Positions 43,592 through 52,949 of a stretch of DNA of 64,000 nucleotides are shown one piece after another. The stretch is taken from contig JBLNCN010000010.1 of the NCBI GenBank assembly GCA_050260675.1, forward strand, positions 186,001 through 250,000, given 5' to 3'. This DNA is from JBBDIP01 sp050260675. GTDB taxonomy: Bacteria; Bacillota; Sulfobacillia; Fermentithermobacillales; Fermentithermobacillaceae. The translations under genes were made by a program, and so were the position numbers. Below the pieces are notes generated by a model, which was given only the letters and a program-made list of their open reading frames with translations, had not been told where the DNA came from and did no database searches. Position 1 is the stretch's first letter. Each line of letters opens with the position of its first letter.

Positions 43592-46288
43592 ATGGAGAAG
43601 GACCCGGAGGAGTCGAGGGGTCAAGGAGGGCTGCGATTGCCGCCAGAGACAATCGGTAACTCATCTTGGCTCGTCGCCACGAAGCTTCACCCGCCGGTCG
43701 TTCGAAGTGACGTCATCCGGCGCCCCAGACTTGAGGCGGCAATGGCAGAATCAGTGCGCAACCTGCCGCTCACCCTTCTGTCGGCGCCGGCCGGATATGG
43801 CAAGACGACTATGCTGGCACTCCTTCCAAGCCTGGTACCGGAGCAGCCCTTGGCTTGGGTGACCCTGGATTCGGAGGACAACGACCCGGTCCGGTTTGTG
43901 AGCCTGCTTGTGGCCGCTCTTCAGGGCATCCACCCGGACTGTGGGCGGTCCGTTACACCCATGCTGATGGGCGGTGGCGGCGACTCGGACGTGCTCAAGC
44001 GCGCCGTGGGGGCGCTCATCAACGATGTGCTGCAGATCCCCGAACCGTTTACCCTGGTCTTAGATGACCTGCACCTTGTGACCGAGCCGGCGGCATACGT
44101 CGTTCTGGAGTACCTCCTTAACCATCAGCCTCCGCAACTGCACCTCGCCGTGGGTACCCGGCATGATCCGCCGTTGCGCCTGGCCCGGCTCGCAGCTCGC
44201 CGCCAGATACTCGAGCTCAGGAGGCCCGATCTGGGATTCAGCGAGGGCGAGGCCCAGGAGCTGTTGATCAAGTCCTTGGGCATCGAGCTCTCAGACGCCG
44301 AGGTGGCTGCCCTTCAAGAGCGCACCGAGGGTTGGCCCGCCGGTCTCTGCCTCTTGGCCGGCCCTCTTGCTCGCATGGGGTCGCCGTCCGATCGGACTGA
44401 ACTCATGGCGGCTCTGAACCACAGTGAGCGCTACGCGCTGGACTTTCTAGCCGAGGAGGTGCTTCGCGACCTTCCGGCTGACCTCAGGAGGTTCCTCCTC
44501 CAGACGTCGGTCCTTAGCGAGATGACGCCCTCTGCCTGCGCCGCCTTGACGGGACGTCTCGACGCCGCCGACGTGCTCGACAGCCTGTACCGGTGGAACT
44601 TGACCATTGCTTCACTGGCAACAGCGGCGGGAGGAGAGCCGGTCTATCGCCATCATGCTCTGTTTGCCAGGCTGCTTGCCCGCCAATTGGAGCGCGAGAT
44701 GCCGGACGAGATCCCGGACCTGCACCGCCGAGCGGCCCGGCTGCAGTCTACGCCGGGACGCGCCATAGGGCACTACCTTTCGGCGGGCGACTGGGATGAG
44801 GCGGCCCAGCTGATGGTGCAGTCCAGCGCGGCCATTCTCGCCCGTGGAATGTATGACACGATTCGAAACTGGTATGCCATGCTGCCTCCACAGGCACAGG
44901 AGGCGAACCCGACGCTGAAGGTAGTAGTTGCCCGCGCGGAGATCCACAGGGGCGACTTCGCGGCAGCTGCCGCTCTATTGAAGGAGGCTCGCGAAGCATT
45001 TCTCGCGGCCGGCGACTCTGCCGGCGAAGGGGACGCACTTACATCACTGATCACCATGTCGTACCAGAACAACGACCGCGCCAGCGCAGCCGCGCTGATC
45101 GAGCGGGCCATGCAGCTGCCGCTTGAGCCGATCGGGCAGATGGCGTCCCGGTTGGGGCGGGCTTGGCTCCGCCTGGCCGAGTGTGATTGGGACTCCTGCC
45201 GCAATGACATCACCGAGGCGCTGGCGATCCCGAGCACAACCAGCGATCGACGGGTTGACTTCATCGGCATGACTTATATGAGCGCTCCCCTTGCGAGCGT
45301 TCCCGGCTGCCTGGCGGTCACGGAGAGATACTGCGCCGAGGCTGTGGAGAGGGCGGTGCCCGGGACTGCGTGGCGGCTTGGTGCAGATGAGCTGGCCACT
45401 TGGCCCCTGCTCTGGAGGGGACTCGTCAAAGAGGCTCTGGCCCGGGCGGAGGCTGCCGACGCGCTCAGGCAGCAGCTTGGGGGCTATCCTTTCATCGGTT
45501 CCGACATCTGCGTTATGCTGGCAGTATTGTACCTGGCCCGGGGCGAACGTGAGGCGGCCGCGCGGGCCACTGATACGCTTGTAGAGCGGCTTGAGCGGGC
45601 AGCGCTCGGCAAGAGGGATTTCTACCTGCACGCCGCAGGACGCTCCCGTGCTTTGCTTGGTGACCTTCCGGCCGCTCACGCCCTCCACAGGCGGCTTGCC
45701 GATCTGAAGCATAACGGTCCGCTAGCCCAATACCTGGCTGATCATCTAGCGGGGCTAATTGCCTTGATCGAAAAGAGATTCGCTGATGCCAATGACTTGA
45801 TCGAGCGCGCAGCGGCGCTGGAAGACCAGCTCCCGGTTGCGCGATCCGGCGGAAGCGCAAGGCTGCTGAAAGCGATGCTGCTGTTCGAAAGGGGAGATCG
45901 CGGCGCGGCGGTTGATCTTGCAGACCGCGTACTCAGCGCATGGCTTCAGGAGGGAACGCCAGGTTACGCTCTCCTGGACGGTCCCGCAATCCTACCTGTT
46001 CTAGCTTTGGCGGCCGAGCGCGGGGTTAACTCCGCTGCCCGGATCCTTGGGTTTTTCCGTGAGCCGGCCGCGCCAGCTCCGGCCAAGGCCTCACTACCGG
46101 AACCGCTGACCCAGCGGGAGATGGAAGTTCTTAGGCTCATTGCAGCGGGACGGACCAACCGGCAGATCGGCGAGGAACTCTACATCGGCGAAGAGACGGT
46201 CAAGAGCCACGTCGTACACATCCTCAGAAAGCTAGATGTTACCTCGCGGACCCAGGCTGCCGTGCGGGCCCGCGAGCTTGGGCTGTAA
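43592..46288 (+). CDS. MalT-like large ATP-binding LuxR family regulator (LAL type)
   Basis: The 898-residue protein starts at ATG 43592. It is laid out like MalT: Walker A LLSAPAGYGKTT at about 63-74, Walker B TLVLDDLHLV near residue 155, a winged-helix segment, a long helical-repeat sensor region (about 380-820) and a C-terminal LuxR HTH (about 835-898: LTQREMEVLRLIAAGRTNRQ, then EETVKSHVVHILRKLDV). LAL regulators bind an inducer and ATP before activating. It is divergent from the alpha/beta hydrolase, a possible target. The following PPOX-like and membrane genes point the same way and may be in its regulon. Confidence 0.93.
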   Translation: MEKDPEESRGQGGLRLPPETIGNSSWLVATKLHPPVVRSDVIRRPRLEAAMAESVRNLPLTLLSAPAGYGKTTMLALLPSLVPEQPLAWVTLDSEDNDPVRFVSLLVAALQGIHPDCGRSVTPMLMGGGGDSDVLKRAVGALINDVLQIPEPFTLVLDDLHLVTEPAAYVVLEYLLNHQPPQLHLAVGTRHDPPLRLARLAARRQILELRRPDLGFSEGEAQELLIKSLGIELSDAEVAALQERTEGWPAGLCLLAGPLARMGSPSDRTELMAALNHSERYALDFLAEEVLRDLPADLRRFLLQTSVLSEMTPSACAALTGRLDAADVLDSLYRWNLTIASLATAAGGEPVYRHHALFARLLARQLEREMPDEIPDLHRRAARLQSTPGRAIGHYLSAGDWDEAAQLMVQSSAAILARGMYDTIRNWYAMLPPQAQEANPTLKVVVARAEIHRGDFAAAAALLKEAREAFLAAGDSAGEGDALTSLITMSYQNNDRASAAALIERAMQLPLEPIGQMASRLGRAWLRLAECDWDSCRNDITEALAIPSTTSDRRVDFIGMTYMSAPLASVPGCLAVTERYCAEAVERAVPGTAWRLGADELATWPLLWRGLVKEALARAEAADALRQQLGGYPFIGSDICVMLAVLYLARGEREAAARATDTLVERLERAALGKRDFYLHAAGRSRALLGDLPAAHALHRRLADLKHNGPLAQYLADHLAGLIALIEKRFADANDLIERAAALEDQLPVARSGGSARLLKAMLLFERGDRGAAVDLADRVLSAWLQEGTPGYALLDGPAILPVLALAAERGVNSAARILGFFREPAAPAPAKASLPEPLTQREMEVLRLIAAGRTNRQIGEELYIGEETVKSHVVHILRKLDVTSRTQAAVRARELGL

Positions 46289-46384
46289 TCCCTCCATTCT
46301 CATCCCTCTCATTTTCACTCCTTAGAGGGACGCATTCTCCCACGAGGATCCGCTACCATCGGGGTGAACCGAGGTGGCATTCAC

Positions 46385-46780
46385 ATGAAAGAGATGCTAA
46401 GTGCACGAATGCTGGACAGACTCAATGCTCGCATCGCTGTCCTGCAGGTAGGCAGTTATTCGATCCCGGCGCGCATCCGGGTCAAAGGTACAGCCGTCGA
46501 GTGCCTGGTACCGACATGGGCCGGGATAGGCGATACGCTGGGCGAATCTGGCGAGGCCATGTTGCTGGCGTTTGTTGAGATGGGCCCAGCCCTATCCTGG
46601 GTGTTCATGAGGGGCCGTGCCAGTCTTGTGACCGATGCCGACCCGGAGTGGCAGGGGCTGCCGGGAGCCGGTTCATCAAACCGTAAGGACCTCTATGAGT
46701 TAGTGCGGCTGGAACCGATCCGCATCGAACTCGCCGACGAGCAGCGGGGATGGGGCTACCGCGAGACCGTGGACCTGTGA
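46385..46780 (+). CDS. Small protein, possibly flavin-type split-barrel (PPOX-like)
   Basis: ATG 46385 follows GAGGTGG (131 residues). The order MLDRLNARIAVLQVGSYSIP, VECLVPTWAGIGDTL, MLLAFVEMGPALSWVFMRGR and a tail with DLYELVRLEPIRIELADE resembles the compact beta-barrel of pyridoxamine-phosphate-oxidase-like proteins. No clear FMN-binding lysine/arginine set is visible, so the fold assignment is weak. It follows the LuxR-type regulator by about 96 bases and precedes a membrane protein. Confidence 0.6.
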   Translation: MKEMLSARMLDRLNARIAVLQVGSYSIPARIRVKGTAVECLVPTWAGIGDTLGESGEAMLLAFVEMGPALSWVFMRGRASLVTDADPEWQGLPGAGSSNRKDLYELVRLEPIRIELADEQRGWGYRETVDL

Positions 46781-46807
46781 TAGGGCGGACAGAGGTGAAG
46801 CGAACCT

Positions 46808-47515
46808 ATGATAGATCGCGGTTTTCAGGCTGAGCGAAGGAGAGTCGAGACTGACCTGACGGTGATAGTTCTGGCTTCCCTGGCCTCGTTGCTCCTGATA
46901 ATGGCCTTCAACAGCCAGATAATGTCGGTCGCAAAGGATCCTGAGGTAGACATCCTGTTGCGGACTCTTCTCATGGCGGTGTTTCAGTTTGGGATCGCTG
47001 GACTCGGCATTTCCATAGTTGCCGCTATTCGTAAGGAGAGTTTCGTGCATTACGGCTTGACCGCGAGAAACCTGCCCAGAGTGGTTGCCCTGACAGCGTT
47101 GGCAGTCGTTCCATACCTTGTGTACCGCGCGGCGACTGGAACACTAACTGGCTACATGCCTTTTCGGCAGGTCAACATGACAGCGGAGCTGCTCGCGAGC
47201 GGCTTCCCCAGGAACGTCTTGGGAATGAGCATTGTTGCAGTTGCCTGGGGTTTCTTCGAGGGATTTAACTACGCCGTAATCAGCAACAAGATCAACACGC
47301 GGTACCCGTCCAAGAACGTGTGGCTGAACTGGGGAGCGATCTTATGCGGAGTCCTATGCCTTCTCATCCACGGAATGGTTGGCGTTACCCCCGATGCGCT
47401 TGCCGAAGCCGCTGCAGTGTTCTTTATCATATACTGGATGCTGATTGCGAAGAGCCTTACCGGCAACGCGTGGGGCACGGTTCTCCTGTTCATCTTCTTC
47501 TGGAACGCCATCTGA
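46808..47515 (+). CDS. Polytopic membrane protein, possibly CPBP-related
   Basis: The 235-residue protein starts at ATG 46808 behind AGAGGTGAAG. It has about seven hydrophobic helices (about 18-36, 50-72, 88-108, 135-152, 172-190, 195-212, 215-233). The segment AVAWGFFEGFNYAVISNK and the later LLIHGMVG stand where CPBP intramembrane proteases have EExxxR and a histidine motif. The arginine and second glutamate are missing, so if related it is probably not an active protease. Function unknown. Confidence 0.65.
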   Translation: MIDRGFQAERRRVETDLTVIVLASLASLLLIMAFNSQIMSVAKDPEVDILLRTLLMAVFQFGIAGLGISIVAAIRKESFVHYGLTARNLPRVVALTALAVVPYLVYRAATGTLTGYMPFRQVNMTAELLASGFPRNVLGMSIVAVAWGFFEGFNYAVISNKINTRYPSKNVWLNWGAILCGVLCLLIHGMVGVTPDALAEAAAVFFIIYWMLIAKSLTGNAWGTVLLFIFFWNAI

Positions 47516-47566
47516 GGTCTTTCGGCGTGCTAACTCTTCCTCGATCGGGTCTGGTGAATAGCAGCC

Positions 47567-47869
47567 ATGGACAGGCATAGGCATATTCTCAGATCGTACA
47601 AGAGAACCCACCGAGGCACACACCATCAGGAAGTCGAGGAAGCAAAGATTGCTAGGGAAGTGGCGGAAGTGGGCCGCCTCCAAAGAAGGCAAGAGCGAAT
47701 CCTCCGTCGCCTTACCTCGGGGGTAGATGAAGTCTTGATGGATGGAGTGCCGGACCGTCTGTTGGATGAGCAGAACGCAATCGCCCACCGAGCGAGGAAG
47801 ACCGCCGGCAACGCAAAGACCCACAGATCCAGGCTGACTGATCTCAGGAAAAACGATGAGTTTGAGTGA
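47567..47869 (+). CDS. Short charged hypothetical protein, possible recombinase remnant
   Basis: One hundred codons from ATG 47567, with a weak ribosome site (GGTGA). The product is very rich in Arg, Glu and His (EVEEAKIAREVAEVGRLQRR, then DEVLMDGVPDRLLDEQNA). The pattern of charged coiled coil, LMDGVPDRLLDEQ and another coiled coil is faintly like the C-terminus of large serine recombinases. It could also be non-coding; neither strand has a better candidate in this stretch. Confidence 0.3.
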   Translation: MDRHRHILRSYKRTHRGTHHQEVEEAKIAREVAEVGRLQRRQERILRRLTSGVDEVLMDGVPDRLLDEQNAIAHRARKTAGNAKTHRSRLTDLRKNDEFE

Positions 47870-47886
47870 GAAGTCGCTCTGGGCGC

Positions 47887-48355
47887 TCATTTCACATAGG
47901 ACATGTCGCTTAACCGCCTTATGAGGTGCTTCCCGTCGGCGCCTATCCGCAGAAATGAAACTCCACCAGCAATGCCCCATAGGTCGCCCGTATTGAGGAA
48001 CTCAGGTTCTAGTCCGAGCCACATTGCATTGAAGATGCTTAGGGCGTCGCCATGCGAAACAATGATCACGGTGTCTTCGGCGCGCCCAATGATCTCCCGG
48101 TAGAAGGGAAGCACCCGATTCCAGACATCCCGGCGGGACTCGGCATCATGGAAGCATCGGTCATCCACGGTCCGTTCAATACACTCGATGTTCTCCTTGA
48201 GCCACTTGACTGACTTCCCGACTGCCGACCCCAGATTGCGTTCCTTTAGAGCCTTGCTCTTTGCCCAGGTCAGTCAAGTCCCAATCCGTCCACGAACCTA
48301 CCATACCGTTTGTATGGTGTACTGACTGAGTATGCTGGATGGTGATGACGTCCAT
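47887..48355 (-). pseudogene. Histidine phosphatase, frameshifted
   Basis: From ATG 48355 the frame reads DVITIQHTQSVHHTNGM and SWTDWDLTDLGKEQ, a variant histidine phosphatase in which QHT stands for RHG. Near 48250 the frame breaks. One base over, it continues ALKERNLGSAVGKSVKWLKE, then DDRCFHDAESRRDVWNRVL and TVIIVSHGDALSIFNAMWLG (the second catalytic histidine) to the stop at 47887. A one-base indel therefore splits an otherwise whole gene of about 155 codons. A sequencing error is possible. Confidence 0.8.
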
Positions 48356-48403
48356 CGTCATGGCCTCCATCTAGGGTGGTGAGATTGGGCTTGCAGGGTC
48401 GAC

Positions 48404-50071
48404 CTACGGGGTCTCCAGCGCCATCCGGAGGCACTCCCGTAACGCCGGGTCGTAATCCGGGTCCGGTTCGGTGAAGACCTGCCCTGCCGATATTGCCTCT
48501 TCTAGTCTGACGATATCATCGGGATCTCGCTCAACGAGTACATCAGGCGCAGTTAGAACCTCTTCAACGGCGCTGAAGTCAGGGTTGAAGCCCATCCCCG
48601 CGGCGAAGAAAACCGGCATCTTGCTGTTTGGCAGCGTCACCATCGCTGGAGTGAATGCGTCGTTGCCGCCGCCGGTGTATTCTCCCACCACCGTTGCCCA
48701 GCCGCTTCCCTTGCAGAACTCTGTGAAGCCTTGGGCAGATGAAAACACGCTGAAGTCAACCAGGAGGAATACCCTGCCATGGTAAGGGTACTCGCCTGAC
48801 GGCGAGATCGTCGTTTCTCCGATCCAGATTGGCGCGAACTGCGGCCCCAAAACCTCAGGAGGCAGGTTTTTCAGTTGCTCGGGCGTAAGGGCGCCGGGGA
48901 CCTCGGTATGCTCAAGCACGCGAGCAGTGCCGCTTAGGCCCTCAATTGTCATCCCAAGATTCGAGTTGGCCTGAGCGAAGGGCCGGATGTACTCGCCGTT
49001 CCTCATTGTTCCCCCGCCGGTTGTGGTGAGGGGCTCTGCGGCCAGTGGACGGACGATATTCTGCATCCAGAACCTGTCGTCGCCGCCGCCGTTGCCCCGG
49101 ATATCGATGATAAGGGCGGGCACGTCCCGCAATTTCGCGAAGAACTCCCTCAGATATTGAGTGTCCGCCTGGGATTGGTCAAAGGGAGTCATCCGGTTGA
49201 TGTGCAGGTACGCGACCTTTCCTTCTGCCAGCTTGGTCGTATACACGTTATCGGTTCGGCCTAGGTTGGTCGGCAAGTATGGAGGGCGCCTGGGGCCGGT
49301 CACCGGATCGAATCTCACCTGGGCCCTGATCACAGTCCCATCGTCCCGTCCGAACTCGACTTCGTAGGTGCTCTTGCTGTAAGGAGGCAGGAAGTCGGTC
49401 CAATACAGCCGGTCTCGCAGTGGATCAGGGCGGAGCCTCATGAGTCCTCTCATGCCCTTCACGTACTCGTGTACAGGCTGTCCGTTAATGCTGAGCAGAA
49501 TGTCTCCTGGCTGGACGCCGTGCTTCGAACCAAGGTCCTCCTCCACCCAATAGACCACGTACTCCCCCTGGCAGTACCAAGCGCGGAAAGCCAGGCTCTG
49601 ATTCTTGGGATACTGCAGCGGATTAGAAACATAGCCGTACCACCGTGAAACGGTCTCAGAATCAGTCTTGGCCGCCTCGTCTAGCCAGGGTTTCATCTCC
49701 GCAGCGGCAGTGGAGACCATCTCATAGATCGGCGGCGACATTATGGTAGTGTGGCCGTTGTTCAGCATGAGGAGCATGCGCTGGATGGCTTGCGCGAACT
49801 CCTTGTCGTTTCTGCTACTGCGAACCCACTCCTCGAACTCGCTCTCATGAGCGAGCCAGTCATATCCCTCAGCACGGGCCTTCAGCTCGAGATAGGGATG
49901 GTTGTCCCGCATTATCCCGAAGAGGTAACGGAAGTCCTCAACCTTCTGGTCAGCCGCAAGTCCCGCCTCGCAGGAGACTAGCAGCGAGGATACTAGTCCA
50001 AAGAGGGTCGCGACCAATATCGCCCAACACGCTCGCCGGATTACAATCCGGAGTCTCAAAGATAAAGCCAT
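48404..50071 (-). CDS. Lipoprotein S41 family peptidase
   Basis: The 555-residue protein has an N-terminal signal ending in the lipobox LVSC (Cys34), so it is probably lipid-anchored outside the membrane. Residues about 40-130 are a helical N-domain (FRYLFGIMRDNHPYLELKA). A PDZ-like segment follows (GVQPGDILLSINGQPVHEYV), then the S41 core: ALIIDIRGNGGGDDRF and LLVDFSVFSSAQGFTEFCKG, with the nucleophile serine in SSAQ. This tricorn-like peptidase plan is common in Bacillota. The substrate is unknown. It is convergent to nothing nearby and transcribed alone. Confidence 0.9.
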   Translation of the reverse strand: MALSLRLRIVIRRACWAILVATLFGLVSSLLVSCEAGLAADQKVEDFRYLFGIMRDNHPYLELKARAEGYDWLAHESEFEEWVRSSRNDKEFAQAIQRMLLMLNNGHTTIMSPPIYEMVSTAAAEMKPWLDEAAKTDSETVSRWYGYVSNPLQYPKNQSLAFRAWYCQGEYVVYWVEEDLGSKHGVQPGDILLSINGQPVHEYVKGMRGLMRLRPDPLRDRLYWTDFLPPYSKSTYEVEFGRDDGTVIRAQVRFDPVTGPRRPPYLPTNLGRTDNVYTTKLAEGKVAYLHINRMTPFDQSQADTQYLREFFAKLRDVPALIIDIRGNGGGDDRFWMQNIVRPLAAEPLTTTGGGTMRNGEYIRPFAQANSNLGMTIEGLSGTARVLEHTEVPGALTPEQLKNLPPEVLGPQFAPIWIGETTISPSGEYPYHGRVFLLVDFSVFSSAQGFTEFCKGSGWATVVGEYTGGGNDAFTPAMVTLPNSKMPVFFAAGMGFNPDFSAVEEVLTAPDVLVERDPDDIVRLEEAISAGQVFTEPDPDYDPALRECLRMALETP

Positions 50072-50159
50072 CGCACTCCCTCCTGTCTATCAGAACCCAA
50101 AAGGGTACTTAGATGGCAAACCTCGGTACCCCTTCCACGTCGGCTCTAGCTGCAGACGA

Positions 50160-50279
50160 TGGCCCAAGTGGCTGAACGACCTAGCAGAGAGACGCAAGGT
50201 GAACTTCTCCCAGGTGTTGCAGCCGGCGCTTAAGCATTACCTCGGAGTTGAGAGCTACGACAATCGGGAGCGGTCATAG
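50160..50279 (+). pseudogene. C-terminal remnant of a HicB-type antitoxin
   Basis: The 39 codons WPKWLNDLAERRKVNFSQVL, then QPALKHYLGVE and a short tail, match the DNA-binding C-terminus of HicB-like antitoxins (PKWLNELAE...NFSQVLQEALK). The frame has no start codon upstream and no partner toxin is present. Read as a fragment of a lost toxin-antitoxin pair. Confidence 0.6.
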
Positions 50280-50472
50280 CGCATTGGCCCTAGCGGTTGC
50301 AGAGGACTCGGCGGTAACTCTGAGGCTCAAGTGTTTCTCTCGAGGATTAACGCGAGGACCCACGTCGCGCTTGGGCGATTGTGGGTCCTCTCTAGTACGC
50401 TTAGAACGTAAATGCCTCCTACGTAGGTGAACCCCTTCGCCCACCTCCACGGATCGGGACAGGCACCAAGTC
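50280..50472. other. Gene-free stretch with a stem-loop
   Basis: No gene is visible between the HicB remnant and the GMC oxidoreductase promoter region. It holds an inverted repeat, GAGGACCCAC (50354-50363) and GTGGGTCCTC (50381-50390), with a 17-base loop and no T-run. A terminator or a structural remnant is possible. Confidence 0.5.
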
Positions 50473-50493
50473 TACATAACTAAATATTATGTA
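50473..50493. promoter_or_regulatory. AT-rich palindromic operator upstream of the GMC oxidoreductase
   Basis: TACATAA (50473-50479), seven bases, TTATGTA (50487-50493): a perfect inverted repeat in an AT-rich island of otherwise GC-rich DNA, 41 bases before the start at 50535. It probably overlaps the promoter (TATTAT at 50485-50490). TetR- or MarR-type control is likely. Confidence 0.7.
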
Positions 50494-50534
50494 AACAACG
50501 GGCAAAAACCCATCACCTTGGAGGCGATATCGCT

Positions 50535-52106
50535 GTGGAACAAATAACTAGCGACTATGTGGTAGTGGGTTCGGGTCCTGCTGGAGCCGCTATTGCAGAG
50601 CTCCTGTCGGAGGATAGGGGCAACTCAGTAGTGCTGCTAGAGGCCGGCGACAACAACGATGAGGATCAGCAGATTACTGACTCTACCTTTGCCCCTGTGC
50701 TCCAGAACCTGTTTTTCCCGCAGTACTTCTGGCAGGGGGAGGGTGTGCCCCAGGACGACCTGAACAACCGGACTTTTCGATGGACCGGAGGACGCCTGTT
50801 GGGCGGCAGTTCCTCGGTAAACCGCCAGCTATACGTGAGGCCGACGCCTGCGGTGATCAGAAGATGGCAGGCGCTACTTGGACCGATCTGGTCGGTTGAG
50901 GAAGTCATCGAGAGATTCAGGAGACTGGAGAGGTACAACGGAAGGACTGATAACCCCGGTGCGCGCGGGTTCAGGGGGCATTTGGATGTACGACAGGCTC
51001 CCGCGGTCCCGACCCCGACGGCCGTCAAACTCGTCAGGGCGATCGAACAGGCGACGGGGTTCCAAGAGGTGCAGGACTACAACAACCCCGACACGCCCAT
51101 AGGTCCGTTCACCCGCAACCAGTACACGCAGAAACCTAACGGCACTCGCGAGAGCGCTTCAACGGCGTTTCTTTCTCATGACGTCGTCGACGAGTGCGGG
51201 CATGGTGTCCGCGGGCGGAGACTGACTGTCTTGACCAATTCCACCGTTTTACGCATCGTTTTCGATGGCAGGACCGCCTGCGGCGTCGAGTTCCTCTGGG
51301 AGGGCCAGCGCTACTTCGCCAGGGCGCGCAGGAAGACCATCATATCTGCCGGGATCAAGAGCCCCCACCTCCTCATGGTCTCGGGCATTGGTCCTGGAGA
51401 TGAGCTGGAAGAGGCAGGTATCGATGTCGTACTGGACAATCCAAACGTTGGCCAGCACCTCGCCAACCACTCGATCATCCCGGCTGTCTTCTCAGTGAAT
51501 CCGGACGATCCACCCGTACCGCCTGGCGATCCGAATGCCCACCTGGTCGCGGGTGCCTTCTTGCCCGACCCGATGCGTGGCTCCGACCCAACGCTGCGCG
51601 AGGTCCAGATTGAGCCGTTCTTTTCAGGGGGTTCTCTCATAGTAGGAATATCCCCAGTGCAGCCCAGGAGCCGCGGCAGCGTGAGGATCCAAAACGGCGA
51701 CCCTCTGAAGATCGAGCTTGGCGACGAGGGATTTTTGGACGATCCAGAGGATCTGCGTATCCTGAAGGATACCTTTGAGATCTACATCAGGACAATCGCG
51801 ACCAAACTCAATGCCATTGACCCCAAGTACCAACTGCTATCGCCGGCGCCTGAGGTGATCGACGACGAGGTCAGGTTGGAGAGCTTTATAAGGCAGAATC
51901 TCACCCTGACTTTCCACGAGCAAAGCACTCTAAGGATGGCTCGGTCCGCAGCCCAGGGAGTAGTAAATGCGCGCGGAGAAGTGTTCGGAGTGGAAGACCT
52001 CATCGTGGCGGATAACTCAATCATCCCGTTCACGGTGGACGGCAATACATCGGCGCCGTCCTACCTGATTGGTCTGACGATAGCCGGACTGCTCCTGCGG
52101 CATTGA
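50535..52106 (+). CDS. GMC family FAD-dependent oxidoreductase
   Basis: The 523-residue protein starts at GTG 50535 behind GGAGGCGAT. FAD-binding GSGPAGAAIAE lies at residues 12-22, with LLEAGD next. The GMC signature TGGRLLGGSSSVNRQLYVRP is at about 85-105 and SPHLLMVSGIGPGDEL at about 275-290. The C-terminus has NLTLTFHEQSTLRMA with the active-site histidine, and VDGNTSAPSYLIGLTIAGLL. GMC enzymes oxidise alcohols or sugars; they are unusual in Bacillota, and the gene stands alone behind its own operator. The substrate is unknown. It may be horizontally acquired. Confidence 0.93.
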   Translation: MEQITSDYVVVGSGPAGAAIAELLSEDRGNSVVLLEAGDNNDEDQQITDSTFAPVLQNLFFPQYFWQGEGVPQDDLNNRTFRWTGGRLLGGSSSVNRQLYVRPTPAVIRRWQALLGPIWSVEEVIERFRRLERYNGRTDNPGARGFRGHLDVRQAPAVPTPTAVKLVRAIEQATGFQEVQDYNNPDTPIGPFTRNQYTQKPNGTRESASTAFLSHDVVDECGHGVRGRRLTVLTNSTVLRIVFDGRTACGVEFLWEGQRYFARARRKTIISAGIKSPHLLMVSGIGPGDELEEAGIDVVLDNPNVGQHLANHSIIPAVFSVNPDDPPVPPGDPNAHLVAGAFLPDPMRGSDPTLREVQIEPFFSGGSLIVGISPVQPRSRGSVRIQNGDPLKIELGDEGFLDDPEDLRILKDTFEIYIRTIATKLNAIDPKYQLLSPAPEVIDDEVRLESFIRQNLTLTFHEQSTLRMARSAAQGVVNARGEVFGVEDLIVADNSIIPFTVDGNTSAPSYLIGLTIAGLLLRH

Positions 52107-52146
52107 CCTGAGGCAAGGAGCCCGCAGCAGTATTGGCCCAAGTCAC

Positions 52147-52190
52147 GGGCCCACAGCGCGGCACGCAAGTTGCGGCGGCTGTGGGCCCTT
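52147..52190 (+). terminator. Terminator after the GMC oxidoreductase
   Basis: An 11-bp stem GGGCCCACAGC (52147-52157) and GCTGTGGGCCC (52178-52188) with a 20-base loop, followed by TTGTTG. It lies between the GMC gene and the convergent pspA-like gene. The U-tract is interrupted. Confidence 0.7.
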
Positions 52191-52218
52191 GTTGCTGATT
52201 CCTGTCAGATAGAACCTC

Positions 52219-52914
52219 TTACGCTTGGGGCTTTTTGTTCAGTCCCAGTTCCTCTTTGAGGGCGTTGAGCTCGTCGTCCACTGAAGTGGTTTCCTTCAGA
52301 TCGTACTTGTCCTCCAGCGCCTTCGCCGGATCGGCCGGTTCCTCGTTCAGCTTGGCCGCTGCGTTGGCTTCATCCAGCATCCTGTCGGCCTTGTCCTCCA
52401 TACGCTTGAAGGCGCTCATGGCTCCCTGGGCCTTCTGACCGGCGGCGCTGACCTTGTTGATGGTCTCCTGGGTCTTGGCGACGGTGACCTTCGCCTTGAT
52501 CATCTCGCGACGGGCTCTCAGAGTCTCGATGTCAGAAGTCAGCTTGTCGTGCAGCTGGCGCATCTTGACGGCGTTTTCATGAGCGGCAGCGTATGCCGTC
52601 ATGAGTCCGGCCCCAACGTTCTCCAGTTCTTGCTTCTTCGCGATGAAGACGCGGGCGTCTCCGTCATTGCCGGCGGCAACAGCCTTCTTCGCCAACTCCG
52701 CGTACTTGGCTACCTCGGCGTGGTTGGCGTCCACCATGCGCTTGGTGCGGGTCTCCTCCGCCATGACGCTGGCGGTACTGCGTTTGACCTCGGCCAAGTC
52801 CTCCATCATCTCGTTCAAGTACAGGTCGATCATCTTCGACGGATCTTCCATCTTGTCCAAGAGCGCGTTTACGTTAGCCTTGATGATGTCAGCGAACCTC
52901 TCGAGAATCGCCAC
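52219..52914 (-). CDS. PspA/IM30 (Vipp1) family membrane-stress protein
   Basis: The 231-residue protein is a typical PspA: a short amphipathic N-terminus (MAILERFADIIKANVNALLD), then almost uninterrupted coiled coil (SKMIDLYLNEMMEDLAEVKR; then TLRARREMIKAKVTVAKTQE) and a flexible acidic tail (VDDELNALKEELGLNKK). PspA proteins polymerise on damaged membranes. It lies 35 bases after the TPM-domain gene on the same strand, so the two form an operon. The tail with ALKEELG is as in LiaH/PspA homologues of Bacillota. Confidence 0.93.
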   Translation of the reverse strand: MAILERFADIIKANVNALLDKMEDPSKMIDLYLNEMMEDLAEVKRSTASVMAEETRTKRMVDANHAEVAKYAELAKKAVAAGNDGDARVFIAKKQELENVGAGLMTAYAAAHENAVKMRQLHDKLTSDIETLRARREMIKAKVTVAKTQETINKVSAAGQKAQGAMSAFKRMEDKADRMLDEANAAAKLNEEPADPAKALEDKYDLKETTSVDDELNALKEELGLNKKPQA

Positions 52915-52949
52915 TGTGGTTTCCTCCTTGTCCTTATACCGTCTCAGAA

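Noticed and set aside
47354..47980. 208-codon minus-strand frame near the charged hypothetical protein
   Set aside because: It is antisense to a membrane-protein gene, its sequence is not protein-like, and it crosses the end of the histidine phosphatase.
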